Of a DNA stretch of 64,000 bases, positions 8,621 to 16,810 are shown piece by piece; position 1 is the stretch's first letter; each line of letters begins with the position of its first letter. The translations under genes were made by a program, and so were the position numbers. The stretch is from positions 1,860,001 to 1,924,000 of the forward strand of contig NZ_CP083663.1 of the NCBI RefSeq assembly GCF_020097815.1. Direction: 5' to 3'. Under the pieces are notes generated by a model. It was not told where the DNA came from, made no database searches, and saw nothing but the letters and a program-made list of their open reading frames with translations. This stretch comes from Haloprofundus salinisoli (GTDB lineage Archaea; Halobacteriota; Halobacteria; Halobacteriales; Haloferacaceae).

Positions 8621-8671
8621 CGCTTTCGCCGTTCGCGCCCTCAGCGAGCGCCGCTTTCGCCGTTCGCGCCC
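8621..8671. repeat. 20-bp direct repeat across the 3' end of the kinase gene
   Basis: CGCTTTCGCCGTTCGCGCCC occurs at 8621-8640 and exactly again at 8652-8671, 31 nt apart. The second copy codes near the kinase C-terminus; the first lies beyond its stop. The 31-nt unit is not a multiple of three, so this recent duplication probably changed the original C-terminal frame. Confidence 0.85.
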
Positions 8672-10611
8672 ACGACGTCGGAACACGGCCCACTCTCGGT
8701 GTCGAACTCGAAGCGCGCTCCGCCGGTTTCGCTCTGGCCGACGGAGACGCCCCAACCGTGGGCGTCGACGATTCGCTCGACGATGGTGAGGCCGAACCCG
8801 GTTCCGCCGCCGCCGCGATTCGTCGTGTAGCCGGTCTCGAACACCGCGTCGCGCTCGGCGGGCGGAATCCCCGGCCCGTCGTCCTCGATGGCGAACCCGT
8901 TCTGCGTGTCGCACACCCGGACGGTCACCTCGGGGCCGCCGTGTTCCACGGCGTTTCGGAAGAGGTTCTCGAAGACGTGTGCGAGCAAGTTCGGGTCGGC
9001 GTCGACGTCCCGGTCGGCGTCGACGGCCAGCGTCGCCGCGCCGGTTTCGACCTGCGCCCACGCCCGCCTCGCCTGCGAATCGAGGTCGAGGCGGCAGACC
9101 TCCTCGACGTTGCTGTCGCGGGCCAACACGAGCGCGTCGGCGATGATGTCGCGCATCCGTTCGAGCGAACGCTCCAGCGGTTCGACGTGCGGCGAGTCGG
9201 ACTCCTCGCCCAGCATCTCCGCCCGCCCGAGCGCCACCGTGAGCGGGTTCCGCAGGTCGTGCGAGAGAACCGTCGCGAACGCTTCCATCCGCTCGTTCGC
9301 GGCCTGTACGTCGTCCATCATCTCGTTGAACGACTCGCCGACGGTCACCATCGCGCGGCTCTCGCTCTCGACGTCGACCCGGCGTTCGAGGTCGCCGTCG
9401 GCGCACTGCGCCATCACCTCCCCGTACCGCTCCGCGGTCCGTTCGAGGTGGAGCCGGAGCCGTTCGGACTCCGCGCGTGCCCGTTCGGCGGCCTCTCTCG
9501 CTTCGATGGCGCTCCGCCGCGACGCCCGCGCGTGGTCGATTTCGGCCTTCAGCGAGACGCGCATCTCGTCGAACGCGTGGTAGAGTTCGCCGAGTTCGTC
9601 GACGCGGGCCGTGTCCACCTCGGTGTCGAGGTCACCCTCTCTGAGGGCGCGACTCGACTGCGCCAGGTCGCGTATCGAAACGACGACGTCGCGTCCTATG
9701 GTGAGACCGACCAGTCCCGCGCCGGCGAGGACGACGGCGAGCAGCCAGAGGAACTGTCTCGTGACGGTCGACTGGAGCGCGTAGGCGTCCTGTTGTTTCA
9801 TCCGTGTCGTCACCACCCAGTCTTGGGTTTCCATCGCCGCGTACCCCACGGCGATGGCCTCGCCTTCGTCGTTTTCCGCGTGTACGAAGCCCGAGTCGTT
9901 CTCGAAGCGGGCGCGGTCGATGGAGTCCGCCCGGAGAATCCGACTCCCGTTTTCGGCCATGATGACGGTACCGCTCGTGTTGACGACCGTCGCATACGAC
10001 TCTGTGAGCTGGTGCGCCTGCGACTCCGAGAGGTCGTCGAGGTTGAACGCGGCGACGATGGCGCGCGACTCCCGGTTCGGCACGCCGGTCCGGATGAGAA
10101 CGATGGGAGCCGATCCCTCGAACGGCCGGAACGGCTCCGAGAGCGTCACTTCGTCTCTGAGATGGCCGTCGAGCGTCGCGATGCGGCTCTGTCCCGACCG
10201 CGTGAGGACGCTCTCTGCGGAGACCACCCGCGCGTCGCCGGTGCTTGTGATGACGTCGCCCGTCCCGGTGTCGACGTAGTAGATGGCGGCGACGTCGGGA
10301 TCGCGCTCGGCGATTTCGTACAGGCGCTGGTTTATCTGCCCGCGGTCGTCGCCCTGGAAGGCGGCCGAGTCGGCTATCGCGTCCATCGCGATGATTTTGC
10401 CGGTGAGCCACTCGTCGAGGCGGTCGGCTTCCAGTTCGGCCGTCGAGGTGAGCTTGCTCTCGGTCTCGTCGGCCAGTTCCTCGCCCGTGTAGACGTAGGC
10501 GTAGCCGCCGAAGGAGCCGATGACGGCGGCGACGGCGACGAGAATGAGGACGTACTTCGCGGCGATGCTCCGGCGGAGAAGCTTCGCGAGGGCCGTCCAC
10601 GGGCGGGTCAT
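8641..10611 (-). CDS. Membrane sensor histidine kinase with extracellular Cache domain
   Basis: A 656-residue kinase. There is a transmembrane helix at about 17-38, an extracellular sensor of roughly 230 residues that looks like a double-Cache domain, a second helix at about 285-305, a HAMP linker, a coiled region, then HisKA with His451 (LSHDLRNP) and a HATPase domain with N, G1 (DDGPGI) and G2 (GGTGFGL) boxes. The ATG at 10611 was chosen over a GTG at 10665, which lies 54 nt upstream. It heads a likely operon with the PstS-like lipoprotein and the receiver protein. A palindromic TATA element lies at 10776-10792. Confidence 0.88.
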   Translation of the reverse strand: MTRPWTALAKLLRRSIAAKYVLILVAVAAVIGSFGGYAYVYTGEELADETESKLTSTAELEADRLDEWLTGKIIAMDAIADSAAFQGDDRGQINQRLYEIAERDPDVAAIYYVDTGTGDVITSTGDARVVSAESVLTRSGQSRIATLDGHLRDEVTLSEPFRPFEGSAPIVLIRTGVPNRESRAIVAAFNLDDLSESQAHQLTESYATVVNTSGTVIMAENGSRILRADSIDRARFENDSGFVHAENDEGEAIAVGYAAMETQDWVVTTRMKQQDAYALQSTVTRQFLWLLAVVLAGAGLVGLTIGRDVVVSIRDLAQSSRALREGDLDTEVDTARVDELGELYHAFDEMRVSLKAEIDHARASRRSAIEAREAAERARAESERLRLHLERTAERYGEVMAQCADGDLERRVDVESESRAMVTVGESFNEMMDDVQAANERMEAFATVLSHDLRNPLTVALGRAEMLGEESDSPHVEPLERSLERMRDIIADALVLARDSNVEEVCRLDLDSQARRAWAQVETGAATLAVDADRDVDADPNLLAHVFENLFRNAVEHGGPEVTVRVCDTQNGFAIEDDGPGIPPAERDAVFETGYTTNRGGGGTGFGLTIVERIVDAHGWGVSVGQSETGGARFEFDTESGPCSDVVGANGESGAR

Positions 10612-10775
10612 CCGCGCAGTCGCTCCGACCGCTCGCTCGAACGGCTGCGGTTCGGGACAGTACACTCATCCCGTGTCGCCCCGCCGACGAACAGCGCTGG
10701 TTTCTGTCTCATCGAGTACTCCCCCTCAGCGCGGGTTCTCCCCGGCACTTCTCGCTCGGGGCTCCCCATGCTGGT

Positions 10776-10792
10776 ATATAAAAGCTTTATAT
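10776..10792. promoter_or_regulatory. Palindromic TATA element (ATATAAA-AGC-TTTATAT)
   Basis: Two perfect 7-bp arms flank a 3-nt centre, giving a TATA box readable on both strands. On the minus strand it lies about 165 nt before the kinase ATG; on the plus strand it faces cofH about 185 nt away. It may be a bidirectional promoter or a regulator site overlapping the promoter. Confidence 0.5.
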
Positions 10793-10943
10793 GTGAGAAC
10801 CGTACTGCTCGTGAGACTGTCTCGGAACTACGGAGTACTATATTCCCGTTTCGGCCCGCAGACCTGCTTATGCGGAGGGCAGCTCTCGACCGAGTCACCG
10901 CCGTCGACATCCGGTCGCGTCCCGAGTTGCCGACTACCACCTG

Positions 10944-10951
10944 ACTTTTAC
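10944..10951 (+). promoter_or_regulatory. TATA box of cofH
   Basis: ACTTTTAC is centred about 28 nt before the ATG at 10976, supporting that start and a leaderless transcript. Confidence 0.55.
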
Positions 10952-10975
10952 GCCTCGGCGCTGTGGACCTGTTGT

Positions 10976-12364
10976 ATGCGTGACGCGCCAGCGCCGGACG
11001 CCGGGCGCGGTCCGACCGGGCCGACGGCGTTCGATTTCGAACACGTGCCGGAGACCGACCAGTCGTTCGAGAACGCGCTGGCGAAAGCCCGAGACGGAGA
11101 GCGGCTCACCGTCGACGACGGCGTCGAACTGCTGACGACCGGCACCGACTCGGACGGCATCGACCCCGTGCGTAAGGAACTCGTGCTGGAGGCCGCCGAC
11201 CGCCGCCGCGCCGAGGTCGTCGGCGAGGACGTGACGTTCGTCGCCAATCTCAACAACAACGTGACGACGGCGTGTAACACCGGCTGTCTGTTCTGCAACT
11301 TCAAGAACAGCTCGCACGCGTTCGAGGTCGACTCCGACGCCGACCACGGCGGGTTCACGAAGACGCCCACGGAATCGAGAGCCGTCGTCGAAGACGGCCT
11401 CGAGATGGGCATCTACGAGGTCACCTCCGTCTCCGGCCTCCATCCGGCGTTCGCACTCGACGAGGAGCACCACGAGATCCTCCGCGGCTACGACGACGCC
11501 GCGCGGACGGTGAACTACAAACCGCCCGAGCGCTACGAGACGGACCCCGGGACGTACCTCGAACAGATGGCGGCGATGTCGGTCGGCGGCGTCCACCTCC
11601 ACTCGATGACGCCCGAGGAAGCGTACCACGCCCGCCGCGGCACCGACTGGTCCTACGAGTCAGTGTACAGAAAGCTCCGCGACGCCGGCCTCGACTCCGC
11701 GCCCGGAACGGCGGCCGAGATTCTCGTCGACGAGGTGCGCGAGGTCATCTGTCCCGGCAAAATCGACTCGCAGGGGTGGGTCGACGCGATGGAGGCCGCG
11801 ATTTCGACGGGACTGGACGTGACGGCGACCATCATGTACGGTCACGTCGAGAACGAGATGCACCGCGTCATGCATCTCGAGGAGGTTCGAGATCTGCAGG
11901 ACCGGACCGGCGGCATCACCGAGTTCGTTCCGCTCTCGTTCGTCCACCAGCAGACGCCGCTGTACGAACGCGGCGTCGTCACCGGCGGAGCCTCCGACGA
12001 CGAGGACGAACTGCTCATCGCCGTCTCCCGGCTGTTCCTCGACAACGTCGACAACGTCCAGTCCTCGTGGGTGAAGTACGGCGACGCGAAGGGGCTCAAA
12101 CTGCTCAACTGCGGCGCGAACGACTTCATGGGGACGATTCTCTCCGAGGAGATTACGAAGCGCGCCGGCGGCGAGTACGGCGAGTTCCGTTCGTTCGACG
12201 ACTACGTCGAGATGCTGTCGGCCATCGGCCGCCCCCCGGTCGAACGGTCGACGGACTACCGGACCCGCCGCCGCGTCGACCCCGACGAGGGGCCGCACGG
12301 ACCGATGCTCGGCCCCCGAGCCGACGGGACGCCGATGCTGGACCGACGGGAGCGGAGACAGTGA
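10976..12364 (+). CDS. cofH: FO synthase subunit 2 (CofH), F420 biosynthesis
   Basis: A 462-residue radical SAM enzyme. CofH joins L-tyrosine to 5-amino-6-ribitylaminouracil, and CofG then closes the deazaflavin ring to give FO, the chromophore of coenzyme F420. The cluster cysteines are Cys100, Cys104 and Cys107 (CNTGCLFC). The ATG at 10976 follows a TATA box by 28 nt. The partner cofG is about 1.6 kb further on, on the opposite strand, with cofC next to it. A membrane hydrolase gene follows 13 nt downstream and may be cotranscribed. Confidence 0.93.
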   Translation: MRDAPAPDAGRGPTGPTAFDFEHVPETDQSFENALAKARDGERLTVDDGVELLTTGTDSDGIDPVRKELVLEAADRRRAEVVGEDVTFVANLNNNVTTACNTGCLFCNFKNSSHAFEVDSDADHGGFTKTPTESRAVVEDGLEMGIYEVTSVSGLHPAFALDEEHHEILRGYDDAARTVNYKPPERYETDPGTYLEQMAAMSVGGVHLHSMTPEEAYHARRGTDWSYESVYRKLRDAGLDSAPGTAAEILVDEVREVICPGKIDSQGWVDAMEAAISTGLDVTATIMYGHVENEMHRVMHLEEVRDLQDRTGGITEFVPLSFVHQQTPLYERGVVTGGASDDEDELLIAVSRLFLDNVDNVQSSWVKYGDAKGLKLLNCGANDFMGTILSEEITKRAGGEYGEFRSFDDYVEMLSAIGRPPVERSTDYRTRRRVDPDEGPHGPMLGPRADGTPMLDRRERRQ

Positions 12365-12377
12365 GGGCCACGGTGCG

Positions 12378-12935
12378 ATGATGAGTCCGACTCACATCGC
12401 AATCGGCGTCGTCATCGCCGCCCCGGTCACCGTTTTCGCGCCGGAGCTCGCGCCGCTCGTCGCCCTCGCGGCGATGGCCGGCGGCGTCTTTCCGGATCTC
12501 GACCTGTTCGTCGGCGTTCACCGCAAGACGCTGCACTTTCCGGTCTACTACTGGGGCGTCGTGATTCCGGCGGCCGTGCTCGCCGTCGCCGCCCCGTCGC
12601 CGGTGACGATCGCCGCCTTCTTCTTCTTTCTCTCGGCGGCGGTCCACTCCGTCGCCGACTGGTTCTGCGGCGGCAACGAACTCCGGCCGTGGGAGAAGAC
12701 CTCCGAACACGCGGTGTTCGTCCACCCGCTCGGCCGGTGGCTCCGCCCGAAGCGGCTCGTCCGCTGGGACGGATCGCCGGAGGACCTCCTGTTGACGCTT
12801 CTCTTCTCGCTTCCGGGTCTCGTTCTCTTCGAAGGCCCGGTTCGAGTGCTCACCGCGGCGGTACTCGTCGTCGCCGTCGTCTACGCAGCCGTCAGAAAGC
12901 GGGTACCAGACCTCGCACCGTGGTTGGCCGAGTAA
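12378..12935 (+). CDS. Membrane-bound metal-dependent hydrolase (YdjM/DUF457-like)
   Basis: A 185-residue protein with about four hydrophobic segments. The N-terminal THIAIGVV, the FPDLDLF acidic pair, HRKTLHFP and the internal HSVADWF supply the His and Asp residues of the membrane-associated metal-dependent hydrolase family. Its substrate is unknown. It starts 13 nt after cofH (ATGATG; the second ATG is equally possible) and is probably on the same transcript, though no link to F420 is known. Confidence 0.75.
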   Translation: MMSPTHIAIGVVIAAPVTVFAPELAPLVALAAMAGGVFPDLDLFVGVHRKTLHFPVYYWGVVIPAAVLAVAAPSPVTIAAFFFFLSAAVHSVADWFCGGNELRPWEKTSEHAVFVHPLGRWLRPKRLVRWDGSPEDLLLTLLFSLPGLVLFEGPVRVLTAAVLVVAVVYAAVRKRVPDLAPWLAE

Positions 12936-12971
12936 GTTAGAGAGAACACGAGTCCCGTTCCGTTCTGCCGC

Positions 12972-13883
12972 TCAGTCGTCGGCGGGTGTCTGTGCGTCCT
13001 GCGTCGTTACGCTGCCGTCAACGTCGACGCTGCCGGTGAGTTGGCGGTACGGGTACGGCATGTCGATTCCCTCGGCGTCGAGGCGCTCTTTGACGTTCTG
13101 GACGACGTCGGACTGGACGCGGACGAAGTCCGAGCGGTTCGGGTTGTCGACCCAAAAGCGCGTGTTGAGTCCGACGTAGGAGTCCGCTAGTTCGTTCACG
13201 CGGACGTCGGGTGCGGGGTCGTAGAGCACCTCGGGAACCGCTCCGACCTCGTCGAGAATCGCTTCCTTGGCGTGTTCGATGTCGTCCTCGTAACCGATAC
13301 CGAAGACGAACTGCTGCCGGAGACGGTCGTAGGCGACCGGGTTCTTCAGCGGGTTGTTGGCGAGTTCGCCGTTCGGTACGGTGATGCGCTCGTTGTCGAA
13401 CGTCCTGATGCGGGTGACCCTGAGGTCGATATCCTCGACGCGGCCCGTGATGTCGCCCACTTCGATCCAGTCGCCGACCTCGAACGGCTTGTCCTTGAGG
13501 ATGAAGATTCCGGCGACGAAGTTGCCGAGCAGGTCCTGGGCGGCGAACCCGACGGCGAGTGCGAGCGCCCCGCCGAACACGCCGAGCGCGGCGATGGCGG
13601 TGCCGAACCCGGCCAGCATGAGACCGACGGCGAGCGCGAGCACCCAGACGACCGCCGCCATGATGCTGTCGGAGAGGCTGCGAACCGTCTCGTCGTGGCC
13701 TTGTTGTCTGAGTACCCGGTCGACGAGCGGAACGAGCACGAGTCGGCCCAGTGCGAGCGTCACGGCTACCCCAACGACGAACAGCACAACTGGGATGAGG
13801 TACTGTTGGATGAGTCCACCGAGCGTGAGTCCTTCTATCGATATCGTCTGCAAGGCAACCGAGGCGACAGTCTGAAGCGACAT
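12972..13883 (-). CDS. mscS: MscS-family mechanosensitive channel
   Basis: A 303-residue small-conductance mechanosensitive channel, a pressure valve opened by osmotic downshock. Three hydrophobic helices (about 20-45, 65-85 and 88-115) are followed by the pore-end signature AAQDLLGNFVAGIFI and the beta-domain segment DWIEVGDITGRVEDI. The ATG at 13883 gives a normal MscS length; the longer upstream reading is Arg-rich and unlike a membrane protein start. It is convergent with the hydrolase gene and shares the strand with cofG. Confidence 0.92.
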   Translation of the reverse strand: MSLQTVASVALQTISIEGLTLGGLIQQYLIPVVLFVVGVAVTLALGRLVLVPLVDRVLRQQGHDETVRSLSDSIMAAVVWVLALAVGLMLAGFGTAIAALGVFGGALALAVGFAAQDLLGNFVAGIFILKDKPFEVGDWIEVGDITGRVEDIDLRVTRIRTFDNERITVPNGELANNPLKNPVAYDRLRQQFVFGIGYEDDIEHAKEAILDEVGAVPEVLYDPAPDVRVNELADSYVGLNTRFWVDNPNRSDFVRVQSDVVQNVKERLDAEGIDMPYPYRQLTGSVDVDGSVTTQDAQTPADD

Positions 13884-13996
13884 AGTACGTAGATACCTTC
13901 GCGGGCTCGCGTCATTACTTCTCAGAGGTGACTCTACCGTCGAGGCTCGTCTTGTCGCATCCTGGACGTCGGTCGTGGCTGACGGTCCGAGCTCCG

Positions 13997-15139
13997 TTAC
14001 TGCGAACGGAGCGCTCGGTACCGCCGCCCGGCGTCGTCGTCTGCGCGCATCGCATTCAGGATACGAGGCGAGAGCCACTCGGTTCCCGTCGAGTCAGACT
14101 GCTCTGATTCGTCGCCGACGCTTCGCTCGCCGAGCGTCGAGGGGAGGAACCGGTCGTAGACGGGCAGCCGCTCCCGCAGCGGGACGCCGCCGTCGTCGGC
14201 GATGTCGCGGAGTTCGCGGAGCGCCGGCCACTCGTAGTCGGGATTGATGTAGTCGTCAGTCACCGGCGATACCCCGCCGAGGTCGTCGACGCCGCAGTCG
14301 AGCAGCTCGCGGGCGGGCGAGAGGTTCGGCGGAATCTGCACCGACACCTCTTCGGGGAGTGCCACGCGCGCCATCGAGACGACGCGGCGCATCGTCTCGA
14401 CGCTCGGCGTCTCGAAGTCGGAGCGCTCGTTCGGGACGACGTTCTGGACGATGACCTCCTGGACGTGGCCGTGACGCTCGTGGAGCTCGCGGATAGCGAG
14501 CAGGCTCTCGGCGCGGTCGCGCCACGTCTCGCCGATACCGACGAGCAGTCCGGTGGTGAACGGGACGCCCGCGCGACCGGCGGCGCGAATCGTGTTGAGG
14601 CGCTGCCCGGGCGTCTTCCGCCGGCTTCCCGAGTGCGCGGCCACGTCGGCGGTCGTCTCCAGCATCACGCCCATCGAGGCGTTGACCTCGCGCAGTCGTT
14701 CGAACTCCGACTCGGTGAGGTCGCCGGGGTTCGAGTGCGGCAGCAAGCCTTCTTCGAGTGCGATTTCGCAGGCGCGGTAGAGGTAGTCGAGAACCGAGTC
14801 GTACCCCCACTCGTCGAGCTGGTCGTGAATCGCCTCGTAGCGCGCGTCCGGTTTGTCGCCGAACGTGAACAGCGCCTCCGTACACCCGGCGTCGGCACCC
14901 GTCCGGAGCGTCTCCCGGATCTCCTCGGGCGACATGAGCGTCGCCTGCCCCGGGACGTCGTAGTAGGTGCAGTAGGTGCAGGTGTAGCGGCAGGCCGTCG
15001 TCAACGGGAGAAAGACGTTCCGCGCGTAGGTGAGCGTCGGGGCGGCCTCGACGTCGTCGGGTGTCACCGACAGCAGGCGCTCTACCTCGGCGTCGTCGAC
15101 GGCGATAGCCACGTCGTACTCGTCGGCCGCGGGAAACAC
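13997..15139 (-). CDS. cofG: FO synthase subunit 1 (CofG), F420 biosynthesis
   Basis: A 380-residue radical SAM enzyme that completes 7,8-didemethyl-8-hydroxy-5-deazariboflavin (FO) from the CofH product. The cluster ligands are Cys50, Cys54 and Cys57 (CRYTCTYC). I chose the GTG at 15139 (GTG TTT CCC) because a TATA-like element at 15164-15171 is centred 28 nt upstream; the longer frame is low-complexity. cofC lies 227 nt upstream on the same strand with its own stop, so cofG appears to have its own promoter. Confidence 0.92.
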   Translation of the reverse strand: MFPAADEYDVAIAVDDAEVERLLSVTPDDVEAAPTLTYARNVFLPLTTACRYTCTYCTYYDVPGQATLMSPEEIRETLRTGADAGCTEALFTFGDKPDARYEAIHDQLDEWGYDSVLDYLYRACEIALEEGLLPHSNPGDLTESEFERLREVNASMGVMLETTADVAAHSGSRRKTPGQRLNTIRAAGRAGVPFTTGLLVGIGETWRDRAESLLAIRELHERHGHVQEVIVQNVVPNERSDFETPSVETMRRVVSMARVALPEEVSVQIPPNLSPARELLDCGVDDLGGVSPVTDDYINPDYEWPALRELRDIADDGGVPLRERLPVYDRFLPSTLGERSVGDESEQSDSTGTEWLSPRILNAMRADDDAGRRYRALRSQ

Positions 15140-15163
15140 GTTGGACTGTCGCACGCCGCCGGA

Positions 15164-15171
15164 CAAAAACG
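15164..15171 (-). promoter_or_regulatory. TATA box of cofG
   Basis: The minus strand reads ACGTTTTTG here, centred about 28 nt before the GTG at 15139. It fixes the start of an otherwise over-long open frame. Confidence 0.5.
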
Positions 15172-15366
15172 TACCACTCCCCGGCAACCCGTGGACGACG
15201 CGGGACAGAACCCGCGATGCGGGGCCGACGTCACGGCGCAGAGATGGCGAACAGGCGGCGAGTTCGAGTCGTTGTCGCTCCCGCGGAGGAGTTCGCCGCG
15301 CACCCGCCCAGACGCCCCCGCGACCGTTCGTCAGGTCACGCGCGGAGGTGGTCGCGTTCTCGTACT

Positions 15367-15987
15367 TCAACCCTCGCGCCGAGCGCCGACGCGGCCGTCG
15401 CGCGTCTCTACTTCGAACCCCGCGTCGAGGAGCCACTCGCGCGCCCGGCCGTCGGTGTGAAGTAACACTTCGACGAGGTCCTCGGGTTCGTCGATATCGG
15501 CCGACAACCGCATCGAGTCGAACTCGCGGACGCTCGCACCGACCTCGCGGGCGATTTCGAGGTGGTCGAGATAGGACGTCCCGTGGTAGTCGACGCGGAA
15601 CGCGGGGTGGCGGACGACGAGCGCGTTCGTCCCGCCGCCGCGTCCGGGCGCGACGACGACGTCGCCGCTCGCGTCGAGGAATCGCGAGAGCAAACGCGGC
15701 GTGACGAGGGCGAGGTCGCTCATGACGACGGCCGTGGGCTCACCAGTTTCGGCGAGGCGGTCGTTGACCGCCTTCGAGAGCGGCCGGTCGTCGACGACGA
15801 CGGCCGCCTCGGCGTCGAGTTCGACCGGTTCGGTCGCCACGACCGTCGGTTCACCGCCGGCGTGGACGACGGCGTCGACGACGTCCGCGAGCATCGCCCG
15901 CGAGAACGACTCTCGCTCGACCGGATCGAGCGCGTCGGCGAGGCGCGTCTTCGGACGCGCTGCTGCGTAGGGAACGAGAACGGTCAT
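15367..15987 (-). CDS. cofC: 2-phospho-L-lactate guanylyltransferase CofC
   Basis: A 206-residue nucleotidyltransferase that activates 2-phospholactate with GTP (or phosphoenolpyruvate in related systems) for attachment to FO. The N-terminus VLVPYAAARPKTRL matches the nucleotide-binding loop of the family, and the VVVAPGRGGGTNALVV and SADIDEPEDL motifs are typical. The ATG at 15987 is the natural start; the preceding frame is not conserved in style. It lies 16 nt after the membrane protein gene on the same strand and upstream of cofG. Confidence 0.93.
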   Translation of the reverse strand: MTVLVPYAAARPKTRLADALDPVERESFSRAMLADVVDAVVHAGGEPTVVATEPVELDAEAAVVVDDRPLSKAVNDRLAETGEPTAVVMSDLALVTPRLLSRFLDASGDVVVAPGRGGGTNALVVRHPAFRVDYHGTSYLDHLEIAREVGASVREFDSMRLSADIDEPEDLVEVLLHTDGRAREWLLDAGFEVETRDGRVGARREG

Positions 15988-16003
15988 AGGAGAAGAGAGG
16001 GAG

Positions 16004-16810
16004 CTATCCCAGTTTATCGTAGGTGGTCTGGTTCGAGCGGTACCAGAAGAAGCCACCCGCGACGACGAGCAGCGCGACGAGGCCACCGACGGCGTACATC
16101 GCCATCTGCATCGTCTGACTCGACTGCTGGGCGGAGCCAGCCTGCTCTTCGGCTTCGTTCGCCAGCTCGGTGGCGAGCTCGAAGTCGGGGTTCTCCCCGT
16201 CGAACGCGCGAATCGCCTGCGTCAGCGACTGCTCGGCCTGCTTCGTGTCCGCGCCGCCGGCCTGTTCGATAGCCGCCTCGGCGTCCTCGATGGCCGCGCG
16301 CGCGTCGGCGCTTTCGGTCGTGTAGTGGTGGGTTTCCCACGTGCCGATACCGTTCCTTGCGCCGCCGTTACGCGACTGCGAGAGGCTCATGAGGAGGAAC
16401 GTCTGTTCCTCTTCGTAGCTGTACTCGGTCACTTCCGGCACCGTGCCGGTGACCTTCACGTCGACTTCGCTGATCCCGTCGTCCGAGGAGACGGTCGCAC
16501 CAGAGAAGTTCTGGCCGTCGAACTCGTCGCTGCCGACTTTCGACCCGGTCTGGTCGTAGTAGGTCGCGGTCCACGTCACGTCGGTGAGATCCGTCTCTCC
16601 GGCGACCGACCACGTGTTCCACTGCGGGTTCTGGTACAGTTCGTCGAGCGTCACCGTCGCGCTCACCTGCTCGCCGACCTCACCCTCCGCCGGTACGTCC
16701 TCTTCGGCGACAGAGACGGCGGCCGCCGGGGCGGCGAACGCCGACAGGAGGAGCGCACAGGCGACGAGCGCGACGAGCTTAGAAGAGCGATTCAAGTTCG
16801 TCCTCGTCAT
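16004..16810 (-). CDS. Secreted single-pass membrane protein encoded with CetZ
   Basis: A 268-residue protein of unknown family. It has a cleavable signal (about 1-32, ending AAPAAAVS), a beta-rich extracellular part (33-155), a helical part rich in Ala and Glu (160-225) and a C-terminal membrane helix (about 233-258) with a short cytoplasmic tail. It overlaps the upstream cetZ gene by 32 nt, so the two are almost certainly cotranscribed. That context suggests an envelope anchor or signalling partner for CetZ, which is inference only. Confidence 0.78.
   Translation of the reverse strand: MTRTNLNRSSKLVALVACALLLSAFAAPAAAVSVAEEDVPAEGEVGEQVSATVTLDELYQNPQWNTWSVAGETDLTDVTWTATYYDQTGSKVGSDEFDGQNFSGATVSSDDGISEVDVKVTGTVPEVTEYSYEEEQTFLLMSLSQSRNGGARNGIGTWETHHYTTESADARAAIEDAEAAIEQAGGADTKQAEQSLTQAIRAFDGENPDFELATELANEAEEQAGSAQQSSQTMQMAMYAVGGLVALLVVAGGFFWYRSNQTTYDKLG

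Larger units (their letters stand above)
10666..10975. other. Divergent promoter region between kinase and cofH
   Basis: This 310-base region has lower GC than its neighbours. It contains a palindromic TATA element (10776-10792), a segment at 10881-10913 resembling 1993-2025, and the cofH TATA box at 10944-10951. No convincing gene is seen; a 24-codon reading from 10871 is possible but unsupported. Confidence 0.6.

Noticed and set aside
8758-10944. Plus-strand open frame of 728 codons opposite the histidine kinase
   Set aside because: The kinase on the minus strand has every catalytic box. The plus frame has no motifs and arises from GC bias.
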